Assembly (NCBI RefSeq): GCF_019264485.1
Contig: NZ_JAHVAA010000012.1
Location: 186,001-250,000, forward strand
DNA from: Sediminibacterium sp.
GTDB taxonomy: Bacteria > Bacteroidota > Bacteroidia > Chitinophagales > Chitinophagaceae
Length of the DNA stretch: 64,000 nt
Reading direction: 5' to 3'
The notes under the pieces: generated by a model
What the model was told of the DNA's origin: nothing
Seen by the model: only the letters and a program-made list of their open reading frames with translations
Databases searched by the model: none
Made by a program: the position numbers and the translations under genes
Shown: one piece after another, positions 1 through 9,450 of the stretch
Layout: the number at the start of each line of letters is the position of its first letter
Numbering within the stretch: the first letter of the stretch is position 1

Positions 1-259
1 GCTTTTCCTGTGCATTATATTCGAAGGAATAGGTTACGCTCACAGCAGATGAAGGATCCCATACAGATTTTATTTTGATGAGTTTACCGGTGGAGGAATA
101 ATACAATGAATCATACGCACCACTGTCGTAACTTATTTTTGATAGTTTACCTTTTACAGGTTCAACAGGTACCGGAGGCTGGATGATGGTATCTGTTTTT
201 TTTGAACAGGACGTTATGGCTATCATGATCACCAGTACAAAACGTCCATATTTATTCAT
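1..259 (-). CDS. Putative lipoprotein, N-terminal part only (runs off window start): MNKYGRFVLVIMIAITSCSKKTDTIIQPPVPVEPVKGKLSKISYDSGAYDS...
   Basis: Open reading frame on minus strand not in the ORF track because it is truncated at base 1; lipobox-like ITSC after a hydrophobic stretch. Confidence 0.6.
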   Translation of the reverse strand, partial: MNKYGRFVLVIMIAITSCSKKTDTIIQPPVPVEPVKGKLSKISYDSGAYDSLYYSSTGKLIKIKSVWDPSSAVSVTYSFEYNAQEK

Positions 260-363
260 CAACATAACTTTGTGTTTTAATAATTTGAACACGAAAGTAT
301 CTGCACAAACATGCTGTATAAATAGCATATTGATGTGGTTGGTGATAAACGGAAAAATGAGGC

Positions 364-397
364 AAAAAAAAGTCCCGCCTGTTGTACAAGCGGGACT
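364..397 (-). terminator. Rho-independent terminator downstream of rpmE
   Basis: AGTCCCGC-N11-GCGGGACT stem with a T-run on the minus strand (aaaaaaaa at 364-371). Confidence 0.75.
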
Positions 398-418
398 CGA
401 ATATGATTGAAGTTGAAA

Positions 419-673
419 TTATTTCTTCTTCTCGTAACGTTTTTTGAATTTGTCGATACGACCTGCAGTATCTACCAGCATGTTTTTACCGGTATAGAAT
501 GGATGTGAAGTATTAGAAATCTCCAGTTTAATTACTGGATATTCTTTACCATCTCCTTCCCAAACGATGGTTTCTTTTGAAGCTGCAGTTGAACGGCTCA
601 GGAATGTGTGACCATTACTCATATCCTTGAACACAACAAAACGATAATTTTCCGGATGGATACCTTGTTTCAT
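419..673 (-). CDS. rpmE: Type B 50S ribosomal protein L31
   Basis: [30 protein letters not shown]...; start trimmed to the MKQGIHP methionine. Confidence 0.9.
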   Translation of the reverse strand: MKQGIHPENYRFVVFKDMSNGHTFLSRSTAASKETIVWEGDGKEYPVIKLEISNTSHPFYTGKNMLVDTAGRIDKFKKRYEKKK

Positions 674-776
674 AATTATTTGTTTTAGGTGGTACGGATT
701 TGGCCGTACGCTTATTTTTAAGGACTGCAAAAGTAAGCAGGATGCAGGGAATTGCCAAATTAAAGGAGAATTAATA

Positions 777-873
777 GTCCGGGAGTCGGAAAGACCGAAA
801 GTCCGAAAGATGGTTGAATCGGTGCCTTTTTCTTGCGGAATTTCGTTCTTGCCGGCTTCCGGACTTGCTATCT
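777..873. repeat. Intergenic fold-back repeat, GTCCGAAA octad family (locus A)
   Basis: Left arm AGTCCGGGAGTCGGAAAGACCGAAAGTCCGAAAGA; reverse complement of right arm AAGTCCGGAAGCCGGCAAGAACGAAATTCCGCAAG. Right arm follows the yajQ stop directly. Confidence 0.75.
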
Positions 874-874
874 T

Positions 875-1366
875 TTAGCTCTTCATATTAATAAACTGCA
901 GTGGAATACCCAGTTCTGCGGTCTTACATTTTGCTATAACGTCCTGTAAATCATCGATTTTCTTGGCTGTAACGCGTATGATATCATCCATAATGGCTGC
1001 CTGTACCTTAAGACCGCTGTCTTTGATCATTTTCACGATCTTTTTGGCATCATCCTGTTTTAGGCCATTTCTTACGGAAACCTCTTTTTTCACCACTTTA
1101 CCGCTCGGATAGGCATCTTTGGAGAAATCGAAAGCACTGCCCTCAATCCCCTGTTTAATGGCCCTGCCGATCAGTACATCAATCAACTGCTTCATTTTCA
1201 TATCGCTTTCTACTTCGAGCGACACGATATAATCCTTTTTATTGAGTTCTACAGACACATGGGAGTCGCGGAAATCGAAACGACCTGCAATCTCTTTTTT
1301 AACGGTATTGATGGCATTATCCAGGGTCTGGAGGTCTACTTTACTGGCTATGTCGAAAGAAGGCAT
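875..1366 (-). CDS. yajQ: YajQ family cyclic-di-GMP-binding/nucleotide-binding protein
   Basis: MPSFDIASKVDLQTLDNAINTVKKEIAGRFDFRDSHV...; start trimmed. Confidence 0.9.
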   Translation of the reverse strand: MPSFDIASKVDLQTLDNAINTVKKEIAGRFDFRDSHVSVELNKKDYIVSLEVESDMKMKQLIDVLIGRAIKQGIEGSAFDFSKDAYPSGKVVKKEVSVRNGLKQDDAKKIVKMIKDSGLKVQAAIMDDIIRVTAKKIDDLQDVIAKCKTAELGIPLQFINMKS

Positions 1367-1392
1367 GGGATGATTTTTTGTAAAGATAAGCA

Positions 1393-1490
1393 GGGAAGTC
1401 GGAAAGTCCGAAAGACCAAAAGACCGAAAGAAATAGGTTCCTGTACAATCATCTTTCGGACTTGCGGACTTGCCGACTTTCGGTCTCTTC
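1393..1490. repeat. Intergenic fold-back repeat, GTCCGAAA octad family (locus B)
   Basis: GGAAGTCGGAAAGTCCGAAAGACCAAAAGACCGAAAG ... CTTTCGGACTTGCGGACTTGCCGACTTTCGGTCTCTTCC. Confidence 0.8.
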
Positions 1491-1522
1491 CAAAAAAATA
1501 GGCCCCGATAGAAATCGGGGCC
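1491..1522 (-). terminator. Terminator for the minus-strand outer-membrane protein gene
   Basis: GGCCCCGAT-AGAA-ATCGGGGCC with T-run on minus strand. Confidence 0.65.
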
Positions 1523-1684
1523 GCCTTCTATATAATGCACATGAGAAAAAAACAAAGTTGATGTTGCTAAATTGACTTTATACTGCTACACAGAAATGTC
1601 AAAATAGGATGAGCGGAATCATTTCGGGTCAAATGGAAAATCTTGTCTTTATCTCCTGCCCAATTCCGCTCATCGATCGTTGAT

Positions 1685-4132
1685 TTAGTTTCCACCACCT
1701 AAATTCACACGATTCTGTTCTTCATTGGCACCACCTCTTTTACGTTGTGCTGCAGTTTTTCCTTTGCTGAAACGATAAGTAAAACTCAGGTTTACTACAC
1801 GACTGTCTCTGTTCTGACGGATAGTTACATCCACATTCTGGTACTTACTATATCCGTTAAAGATTTGTGTATATAGTACATCTCTTACTACCAGTCTAAC
1901 CATTCCTTTATTCTTCAATACCTGTTTGGTAAATCCAATATTCAACCCACCCATTGGTTTTGCAACCAATACACCTTCTACTCCTTGTGTGCGATAGAAA
2001 CCACTTAGTTCAGCACCCCATCCTTTAGGGAAAGTAAACTGGTTAGAGATATTGGTCATAACTGAAGTAGCTCCTACAGAAATTTCTCCGTTGTTTACCA
2101 TTCCTTTAAAATGATTGTAGAACACATTTACATAAATATTTGTTCTGAACCATTTTGTAACAGGCATACCCAGACTCACTGATGCTCCTAAATTTTGTCT
2201 GCGTGCGATATTGCTTTTCTTTACAAAGGAAGAATTGGTACTGTCTATCTGCTCTAATACATCCTGAAGGATATCATTGGTTTTGCTGTAGTTTAATGAG
2301 GTATTTAATACGCCTCTGTAAGTATGCACTAATTCAATATTATGACTGAACTGTGGGCGCAGATAAGGGTTACCCACCTGGTAAGTGTATTTATCAAGGA
2401 AATAATAGAACGGATTCAGGTCCTGGTAGTTGGGGCGATCGATACGACGGCCATAACTCAATGCAAACTGGTTCTTATCATTCGCTGTATAACCAATATA
2501 TGCTGTTGGGAATACCTGTGTGTAGTTGCGTTTGAAGACTTCTCCTGTTGTTAACTGGTTACCGGTAATATTGGTATTCTCTGCACGCAGACCCAACTGG
2601 GCACTCCATTTTTTTGTAAACTGTTTGTTGAAGTTTACATACGCTGCATTAATATTTTCTTTGTAAAGAAAATGGTTACTACGGGTTGCATCGTTTACAA
2701 ACTGAGCTCCGTTCCAATTAGCATACTGCGCATCATTATCTGTATTTACATAGCTGGTTTTTAATCCTGCTTCAAATTTTACCTGCCCTTTCATTGACTG
2801 AGAATAATCTGCTTTGAAACTATAGATATTAATAGATGCAGGAAGTATACCTCTTAAAATTTCATCAGGCGATTTTACATTACCGTTCTGATCGAAGAAT
2901 TCATTGCTCAATACCTGCTTATTATTCTGCGAATAGTTTATATAATCTGCATCAATGGTTAATTCCTTACCTGTGCTATCGAATACATGACGCAGGTTAG
3001 CATTCACACCTACATTTTTAAATTTCAGGTTTACATCGTTGATTGCCTGTGTGCGTGTTACTACACTGCCTGCAGGATCTTTAATATAAGTTGTATTATC
3101 AGTATACTCATCTCCAACACTGTTATAGCCATTTACAACCAGTCCGAGTGTTGTCTTTTTATTCATGAAGTAATCGAAACCTGCTTTGTAATTGTAGCTG
3201 TTGAACACACGGTCGTTCTTCGCCAACTGATTGAATGAAGTTAACAGTGCACCTGTACTCTGGTTACGGAAATTTCTGTCGATCTTGATATTGCCAAAGT
3301 TTTCGGTGTAGTTATGACTTGCATTGGCAAAAAAGTTGATCTTGTTCTGCCTGTAATTCAGGTTAAAACTATTGTTGGTTTTGGGTAACACCCCTTGTGA
3401 AAAACCGGTTGTAACGCTGGCATTATAACCCATGGTTTTTGTTTTCTTGGTTTTGATGTTGATCACACCTGAATTACCAGATGCATCAAAACGTGCAGGC
3501 GGATTGGTCATCAGTTCAATAGTTTCGAGGTTTGAGCTCGACATATTTCGTAACATATTGGCCAGGTCCTGTGCACCGAGATACGTAGGTTTACCATCAA
3601 TTAATACCACCACTCCCTGTTTTCCTTTCAGGCTGATATTACCATCTTTATCTACAGAAATACCAGGTGATTTTTCGAGCACTTCCAGTACAGTGGCACC
3701 GGCATTGGTAGGAGAAGCATCTACATTAATGATGGTTCTGTCTAATTTCTGCTCAATCATCGGCTTTTTAGATGTAACTACTACCCCTTCCAGTTCTTTT
3801 GAAATATTGGTAAGTGTAATGGGCTGAACGGTATATGACTGACCATTGGCCAGGTCGAATACAGGGCTGTAATATTTATTATACCCCACAGACTGTACAA
3901 GTACGAGGTATTTACCCGCTGACAGTTTTTCTACTTCAAACTGACCTGTCTTGTCGGTTACAGCCATTTTAACGATGGCTGAATCTTTTGCACGTAAAAT
4001 ACCCACTGAAGCAGCTTCAACTGGTTTTTGTGAGCCTGCTACGGCACCATTAATTTTTGCAGTCTGTGCCTGAGCTGCTACCGAAACAGAAACCATTGCG
4101 ATGGCTGCCAGTAAGTTTTTCAAATTTCTCAT
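1685..4132 (-). CDS. TonB-dependent receptor / outer membrane beta-barrel protein with N-terminal CarboxypepD-reg-like domain
   Basis: Signal peptide, KINGAVAGSQKPVEAASVGILRAKDS..., plug motif SPGISVDKDGNISLKGKQGVVVLIDGKPTYL. Confidence 0.85.
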   Translation of the reverse strand: MRNLKNLLAAIAMVSVSVAAQAQTAKINGAVAGSQKPVEAASVGILRAKDSAIVKMAVTDKTGQFEVEKLSAGKYLVLVQSVGYNKYYSPVFDLANGQSYTVQPITLTNISKELEGVVVTSKKPMIEQKLDRTIINVDASPTNAGATVLEVLEKSPGISVDKDGNISLKGKQGVVVLIDGKPTYLGAQDLANMLRNMSSSNLETIELMTNPPARFDASGNSGVINIKTKKTKTMGYNASVTTGFSQGVLPKTNNSFNLNYRQNKINFFANASHNYTENFGNIKIDRNFRNQSTGALLTSFNQLAKNDRVFNSYNYKAGFDYFMNKKTTLGLVVNGYNSVGDEYTDNTTYIKDPAGSVVTRTQAINDVNLKFKNVGVNANLRHVFDSTGKELTIDADYINYSQNNKQVLSNEFFDQNGNVKSPDEILRGILPASINIYSFKADYSQSMKGQVKFEAGLKTSYVNTDNDAQYANWNGAQFVNDATRSNHFLYKENINAAYVNFNKQFTKKWSAQLGLRAENTNITGNQLTTGEVFKRNYTQVFPTAYIGYTANDKNQFALSYGRRIDRPNYQDLNPFYYFLDKYTYQVGNPYLRPQFSHNIELVHTYRGVLNTSLNYSKTNDILQDVLEQIDSTNSSFVKKSNIARRQNLGASVSLGMPVTKWFRTNIYVNVFYNHFKGMVNNGEISVGATSVMTNISNQFTFPKGWGAELSGFYRTQGVEGVLVAKPMGGLNIGFTKQVLKNKGMVRLVVRDVLYTQIFNGYSKYQNVDVTIRQNRDSRVVNLSFTYRFSKGKTAAQRKRGGANEEQNRVNLGGGN

Positions 4133-4179
4133 AAAAAAAGTTTAATATTTTAGTTCTCGTTGTTGCTAATTACAGAACG

Positions 4180-4214
4180 AAACTATGTACTATGTTTTGC
4201 ATAGTACATAGTTT
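4180..4214. promoter_or_regulatory. Perfect 15-bp-arm dyad upstream of the TonB/OMP gene
   Basis: AAACTATGTACTATG-TTTTG-CATAGTACATAGTTT, 48 bp upstream of the start codon. Confidence 0.55.
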
Positions 4215-4261
4215 TATAATGAACGGTGTTAAACAAGGATGAGTGGCAAACGAGAAAAAAC

Positions 4262-4379
4262 AGGTATCAGGACACAAGAAACAAGGGGGAAAAAAACAAG
4301 GGATAGTAATATAATTAATTGATTATCAATTATATTACTATCCCTTGTTCCTGGTATCTTGTAGCTTACAACTTGTCTC
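4262..4379. repeat. Fold-back repeat, NNNCAAG heptad family with perfect inner stem (locus C)
   Basis: Inner stem ACAAGGGATAGTAATATAATT / AATTATATTACTATCCCTTGT; outer heptads AGACAAG TTGTAAG CTACAAG ATACCAG GAACAAG directly after the lgt stop (minus strand). Confidence 0.85.
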
Positions 4380-5540
4380 TTAGATCTTGAAACCTGGTTT
4401 CCCAAACCAGTCTTTTGCCTTGAACATCAATAAGATGCCAGACAGAATCATGACAAAAGAGATCAGTTCAGCCTGTGTAGGCTGGAGGGGAAGGTCTTCG
4501 TATTTGGTGTTGACACGGATTTTTTCGATAAAAAAACGTTCCAAGCCGTTTAATATAAGGTAGAGTCCAGAGAGCTGACCGGCTACTTTGAGCTTTTTAC
4601 GGTATATCCATAAGACTGCAAAGAGTATGAAACAGGCGATGATTTCATATAAGGGAGTAGGATACACTGCCGGAAACAGTTCATTACAATAAGGTCCATC
4701 ACAACCGGCGATTGGTTTTCCTTCACCAATTACATTATGCGGATAACTATATGCCCATAACCAATCGGGCATCCAGCTAAATGGTTTTGGATGGGTGTTG
4801 GGTATACCCCAGTCACCATCTCCACTTATCTGGCAACCGATTCTTCCGAATGCATAAGCAAACATCATGGTTGGTGCCATGGCATCTGCCAGGTGAATGA
4901 CTGATATTTTTCTTTTTCGCGCATAGTAGATAATGGCAGCTCCGGCGCAGATTAATCCGCCATAAAAAGTAAGACCACTAAAAGAGATCAGAGAACCAAT
5001 CGGATCCTTTGAAAACTCTTTCCAGTTTTCGAGGTTATGAAAAATTTTGGCGCCGAGAAAACCAAACAATGCTGCATACAATACAATATCTCCTACCCTG
5101 TCGTGCGGCCAGATACGGATGGTTCTTTCTTCGGGTTTATCCAGTTTCTGTTTATTCTTCTCCCACCATTTCAAACCGGAAAATATAAAACCCACTAATA
5201 GGCCAAAAGGCCAGCTACCATTGGCTGATAAGATAAATGCCTGCGGATCGTTCAAGGCAGCATCAATCACAAATGCGCCGAGTATTTTGAAACCAAATAC
5301 AAAGCCCAGTAAAAAATTAATCAGTAGTTCTGCCACACTTGCTTTTGCACCTACCAGAATTTTTTCTTCAGTAAAAGTAAACTGTCCGAGGTTTTGCTTC
5401 CGCTTTAATTCCAGTGTCAGTATCCATGCGGAAAGAATAAAAGAAAGGGCTACAAAAAAACCAAAACTGTTTACCAGTTTTAATCCTTCCAGTTCAACCC
5501 CGAAAATGTCTTTGAAAGCGTAATACAAATTAGGATACAT
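4380..5540 (-). CDS. lgt: Prolipoprotein diacylglyceryl transferase
   Basis: Multi-TM protein with LTFYGGLICAGAAIIYYARKRK, GRIGCQISGDGDWG, PTPLYE motifs. Confidence 0.9.
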   Translation of the reverse strand: MYPNLYYAFKDIFGVELEGLKLVNSFGFFVALSFILSAWILTLELKRKQNLGQFTFTEEKILVGAKASVAELLINFLLGFVFGFKILGAFVIDAALNDPQAFILSANGSWPFGLLVGFIFSGLKWWEKNKQKLDKPEERTIRIWPHDRVGDIVLYAALFGFLGAKIFHNLENWKEFSKDPIGSLISFSGLTFYGGLICAGAAIIYYARKRKISVIHLADAMAPTMMFAYAFGRIGCQISGDGDWGIPNTHPKPFSWMPDWLWAYSYPHNVIGEGKPIAGCDGPYCNELFPAVYPTPLYEIIACFILFAVLWIYRKKLKVAGQLSGLYLILNGLERFFIEKIRVNTKYEDLPLQPTQAELISFVMILSGILLMFKAKDWFGKPGFKI

Positions 5541-5628
5541 AAAAAGCTCGTCTAAATGTCATTCAATTATTAAGACAGATGCAATGATAGTCAGAAATTA
5601 TGAAACTGTTTTCTGGTTCCCGGAGAAC

Positions 5629-5654
5629 AAAAAAGGCTCCACCAAAGTGGAGCC
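5629..5654 (-). terminator. Terminator downstream of bacilliredoxin gene
   Basis: GGCTCC-ACCAAAGT-GGAGCC with T-run on minus strand. Confidence 0.65.
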
Positions 5655-5693
5655 GTACTTACTAACCCATCCTTAAACAAAACTATAGTAAAA

Positions 5694-6110
5694 TTAATTG
5701 CAATGTTCATCAAAAACAGAAATCAGGTGTTGTGCTATCACCTGAGCTGGGCGGCCTTCGATCTGGTGACGTTCTACCATACTCACCAACTGCCCGTCTT
5801 TAAAAAGCGCAATGGCCGGTGATGATGGTGGATAAGGCAATAAATGCTGACGAACCTTATTAATGGCTTCTACATCGAAACCCGCAAAACTGGTGGTCAG
5901 GTGGTCTGGACGTTTGCCGGAATTCTGAACAGCCATTAAAACGCCTGGTCTGCAAGTGCCTGCTGCACAACCACATACAGAGTTAATAACCACTAATGTG
6001 GTACCTTTCTGCTGTAACATATTATCAACATCGGAAGCAGATAATAACTCCTCAAAACCACTATCTGTCAACTCCGCTTTCATGGGTAATACAATCTCTG
6101 CTGGATACAT
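5694..6110 (-). CDS. BrxA/BrxB family bacilliredoxin (YphP/DUF1094-like)
   Basis: MYPAEIVLPMKAELTDSGFEEL...VVINSVCGCAAGTCRPG; CGC motif. Start trimmed. Confidence 0.85.
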   Translation of the reverse strand: MYPAEIVLPMKAELTDSGFEELLSASDVDNMLQQKGTTLVVINSVCGCAAGTCRPGVLMAVQNSGKRPDHLTTSFAGFDVEAINKVRQHLLPYPPSSPAIALFKDGQLVSMVERHQIEGRPAQVIAQHLISVFDEHCN

Positions 6111-6337
6111 ATTCGCTTGTTTTATAATTAAGAACACAAAATTAGGATTAAAAGTTGTAACACTAACTATTAAAATAAAAGACATAATGTCTGTATGAAA
6201 AACAAATAAGCGTCATTATGGCGTATTGAACTATGGAATTTAGCCAGAAAAACTGCAAAAAATGCATTGTCAGGGTGATGGTATACCGTTTGAACGGATT
6301 AATACGAATTCAATTCAAAAACATAAAAACATCTGAT

Positions 6338-6766
6338 ATGACACTCGTAAAACACAACACAGCTCCATTCAACAGTTTGTTCGACGAACTCTTTAACAGT
6401 TTTCCTGCTACCTGGGGTAAGGATACCAACCAGGCTTATGCAACTGTTCCTGTAAACATTCATGAAACAGCAGAAGGTTATCACCTCGAACTGAATGCAC
6501 CGGGCAGAAACAAGGAAGATTTTAAAGTAAACCTGGAAAATGGACTGCTGACCATCAGCTACGAAAAGAAAGAAACAACCGAGCAGAAAGACTACAAAAC
6601 GATCCGCAGGGAATTTAATTTCCGTTCTTTCAAGCGCAGTTTTTCACTCGATGAAAAAATCAATGCGGATGCTATTCAGGCCCGTTATGAAAATGGTGTA
6701 CTGAAATTGTACCTGCCCAAAAAAGAAGAAGTAAAAGTATCTCCCAAAGAGATCAGCATTTTATAA
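6338..6766 (+). CDS. Hsp20/alpha-crystallin family small heat-shock protein
   Basis: MTLVKHNTAPFNSLFDELFNSF...VPVNIHETAEGYHLELNAPGRNKEDFKVNLENGLLTISYEKK. Confidence 0.9.
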   Translation: MTLVKHNTAPFNSLFDELFNSFPATWGKDTNQAYATVPVNIHETAEGYHLELNAPGRNKEDFKVNLENGLLTISYEKKETTEQKDYKTIRREFNFRSFKRSFSLDEKINADAIQARYENGVLKLYLPKKEEVKVSPKEISIL

Positions 6767-6822
6767 GAACAAGTTTTCATATGGTGCCTGTTGAAGGCAC
6801 ACATGCAGTTGGTTTTGGTTTC

Positions 6823-6856
6823 GCCCCGTGTTTCTACACGGGGCTATTTTTTTTCG
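6823..6856 (+). terminator. Terminator downstream of hsp20
   Basis: GCCCCGTG-TTTCTA-CACGGGGC followed by TATTTTTTTT. Confidence 0.75.
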
Positions 6857-6899
6857 TAATATTTCGGCCTTAACTGCGACAAACAGAAAAACTCAATTG

Positions 6900-7772
6900 A
6901 TGTTGCTCAGAAAACTGTTCTATAGTTTGTGTACAGTCGCCCTATTCATTCCCCGGTCTTCAGAGGCACAAAAACCACCCGTGAGTTCATTACTCTGGAA
7001 AATCAGCGGTAAAGGCTTACAACAACCATCCTACATTTTTGGCACTTTCCATATCATGTGCAAGTCTGATTTTACCATTTCGCCTGCATTGGAAGCAAAA
7101 ATAAAAACGGCCAAACAGTTTTATGGAGAGCTGGATATGGATGACCCCGGTATGCAGATGACCCTGATGACAAAAATGCGTTTACAGGAAACCAGTCTCG
7201 CTAAATTATTGGGTGATGAGGATTATAAAGCCGTGAGCGACAGTTTTAAAAGCATTACGGGAATGCCCTTACAACTCTTTAACCAGTTTAGTCCTTTTAT
7301 GCCCATGAGCCTGCTCGCTATCAGTAGTATTAAATGTGCCGACAGGATTCAGCCGGAAACCGAGTTTGTAACGATTGCCAAAAATAACCAGTTACCGATA
7401 CTGGGATTAGAAACGATAGATGATCAGCTAAAAGCCATTAATGCACAACCACTCGACTCTCAGGTACTGGCTTTTAAACAAACAGTATTAAAGTACGATA
7501 GTGTACAACAGATGATGGTAAAAATGATACAGGTATATAAGCAGAATAATGCCGAAAAAATTTATCGTTTTATCATGGATAATGGTGGAACAAATGATTT
7601 TGAAACAGCCATGCTGGTTGTACGAAATAAAAAATGGATTCCGGTTATTAAAAATGCGGTTATGGATAAACCCAGCTTTTTTGCAGTAGGTGCCGGACAC
7701 CTGGGTGGTAAACAGGGTGTAATTGCCTTGTTAAAAAAAGAAGGTTATACACTCACACCTGTATTGTACTAA
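6900..7772 (+). CDS. TraB/GumN family protein
   Basis: SSLLWKISGKGLQQPSYIFGTFHIMCKSDF...; FAVGAGHLGGKQGVIALLKKEGYTLTPV. Confidence 0.85.
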   Translation: MLLRKLFYSLCTVALFIPRSSEAQKPPVSSLLWKISGKGLQQPSYIFGTFHIMCKSDFTISPALEAKIKTAKQFYGELDMDDPGMQMTLMTKMRLQETSLAKLLGDEDYKAVSDSFKSITGMPLQLFNQFSPFMPMSLLAISSIKCADRIQPETEFVTIAKNNQLPILGLETIDDQLKAINAQPLDSQVLAFKQTVLKYDSVQQMMVKMIQVYKQNNAEKIYRFIMDNGGTNDFETAMLVVRNKKWIPVIKNAVMDKPSFFAVGAGHLGGKQGVIALLKKEGYTLTPVLY

Positions 7773-7781
7773 TTTAGCCAG

Positions 7782-8282
7782 ATGCCTGCTGAAAAGGAAT
7801 TCATAGCATTACTGAACGAGCACCAGCGCATTATCCATAAAGTGTGCAACCTGTATATGGATGCACATGCGGATCGTGAAGACCTGTTCCAGGAAATAAC
7901 CCTGCAGGCCTGGAAAGCTTATGCCGGTTTTAGGGGCGATGCCAAATTCTCTACCTGGCTCTATCGTGTTGCCCTGAATACAGCCATTACTTTTTTCAGG
8001 AAAGAGAAAAGAAAACCTGATATCTATTCTACTGAGTCTGTACCTGATTTCGGAACCAGTGAAACATATGATCCGATTGAAGAACAGGTAAAAGCCATGT
8101 ATACAGCTATTGGCGATCTCTCCAAAATCGACAAAGCCATTGTAATGCTATACCTGGAAGATTATAACTATAATGATATTGGAGACATGATGGGTATTAC
8201 CGCCAATAATGTGGCAGTAAAAATGAACCGCATCAAAACAAAGCTGAAAGAATCGACACAAAAATATATGACCCCCGCGTAA
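7782..8282 (+). CDS. RNA polymerase ECF-type sigma-70 factor
   Basis: HADREDLFQEITLQAWKAYAGFRGDAKFSTWLYRVALNTAITFFRKEKR. Confidence 0.9.
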   Translation: MPAEKEFIALLNEHQRIIHKVCNLYMDAHADREDLFQEITLQAWKAYAGFRGDAKFSTWLYRVALNTAITFFRKEKRKPDIYSTESVPDFGTSETYDPIEEQVKAMYTAIGDLSKIDKAIVMLYLEDYNYNDIGDMMGITANNVAVKMNRIKTKLKESTQKYMTPA

Positions 8283-8292
8283 ATGAAGTGTT

Positions 8293-8922
8293 ATGGAACT
8301 CGATGAACTAAAATATCAACTCAACCAAAAGCTGGCAACAGATCATGCCAGCCGGACTGATGCAGATATTGCAGCCCTACTGAAAAAGAAAACCAGTTCT
8401 GTCATTGGCAAACTGAAACGCAGCCTTGTTGTTGAAATGGTGCTTTGTGTGCTGTTTTCTATTGCCATGCTGTATGTATGTTTTGTTTCAGACTACTGGT
8501 CTATTCGTTTATACTTTGGCGTATTTGCCGTACTGATGTTTCTTTTCACTTTTATTTTATATTACCTGTATAAAAGAACACAAAAACTTACCAGCTCTCA
8601 TCAGCCTGTAAAAGCCAACCTGCAAAGCGCCGTAAGTCTGTTGGAGGAATTTGTAAAAAGGTATTTCCAGTTTACCATGGCCATGCTGCCTGTTTGTTTT
8701 GTATTCTCACTCATCTTATCAAGTATGGAACCCATTTCTGTTCCTGAAGTAGATAAGTTTGTGTTGCACTATTTCTCTGCAAGATGGCAGGTACTTACTT
8801 TTCTGGGTGTTTATATGATTGTACTGGCCGTAACACTGTATTATTTCACCAAATGGTACCTGAAAAAACTCTATGGAAATTATTTGACGGAGTTGAAGAA
8901 ATGCATAGAGGAGTTGGGGTGA
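8293..8922 (+). CDS. Hypothetical membrane protein (possibly the anti-sigma partner of the upstream sigma factor)
   Basis: ORF with four predicted TM stretches, 10 bp after the sigma gene, same strand. Confidence 0.65.
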   Translation: MELDELKYQLNQKLATDHASRTDADIAALLKKKTSSVIGKLKRSLVVEMVLCVLFSIAMLYVCFVSDYWSIRLYFGVFAVLMFLFTFILYYLYKRTQKLTSSHQPVKANLQSAVSLLEEFVKRYFQFTMAMLPVCFVFSLILSSMEPISVPEVDKFVLHYFSARWQVLTFLGVYMIVLAVTLYYFTKWYLKKLYGNYLTELKKCIEELG

Positions 8923-9025
8923 GAAAACAGAAGAACAGAGAAACAGAGGAATAAGGAACAGAGAAAGTTAATCATCCCTATTTTCTCATTCCTCTGTTTC
9001 TCTGTTCGTTATTCTTCTGTTTTTT
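8922..9025. repeat. Fold-back repeat, AACAGAGA octad family (locus E)
   Basis: AAAACAGAAGAACAGAGAAACAGAGGAATAAGG ... reverse complement AAAAAACAGAAGAATAACGAACAGAGAAACAGAGGAATGAG. Left arm abuts TGA of 8293..8922; right arm overlaps the 3' end of 8986..9441. Confidence 0.85.
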
Positions 9026-9441
9026 AGCACTGCAACGGTAAGCCTGCTAATACAAACCAACCTCTCCCTCTCATCATAAATTTTAATCTCCCACACCTGT
9101 GAGCTGGCACCTATATGTACGGGTTTGGCGATGCCTGTTACCAGTCCTTCTCTTACACTACGCAGGTGGTTGGCATTGATTTCCTGTCCAACACAAATCA
9201 TTTTTTCAGGGTCAACCGTCAAGGCTGCACCTACACTGCCAAGTGTTTCAGCCAGTGCAACAGAAGCACCACCGTGTAATAATCCATAAGGTTGTTTGGT
9301 GCGGTGATCTACGGGCATGGTGGCTTTCAGGTAATCATCACCCAGTTCTGTAAAAATCATACCCAGGTGCTCACCCATGGTATTTTTACCCAATGGCTGT
9401 ATATCAGCAATCGTTAATGCTTTATGAAACCAGATCGACAT
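8986..9441 (-). CDS. Hotdog-fold PaaI family thioesterase
   Basis: LGMIFTELGDDYLKATMPVDHRTKQPYGLLHGGASVALAETLGS; C-terminal NRRITNRETEE is encoded by the repeat. Confidence 0.88.
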   Translation of the reverse strand: MSIWFHKALTIADIQPLGKNTMGEHLGMIFTELGDDYLKATMPVDHRTKQPYGLLHGGASVALAETLGSVGAALTVDPEKMICVGQEINANHLRSVREGLVTGIAKPVHIGASSQVWEIKIYDERERLVCISRLTVAVLKNRRITNRETEE

Positions 9442-9450
9442 GGTGAGTCA

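Noticed and set aside
2342-3827. Plus-strand ORFs inside the TonB/OMP gene (2342..2554, 2987..3238, 3432..3827)
   Set aside because: Antisense to a strongly supported CDS, no domain signature; same reasoning applies to most other antisense ORFs in the track.
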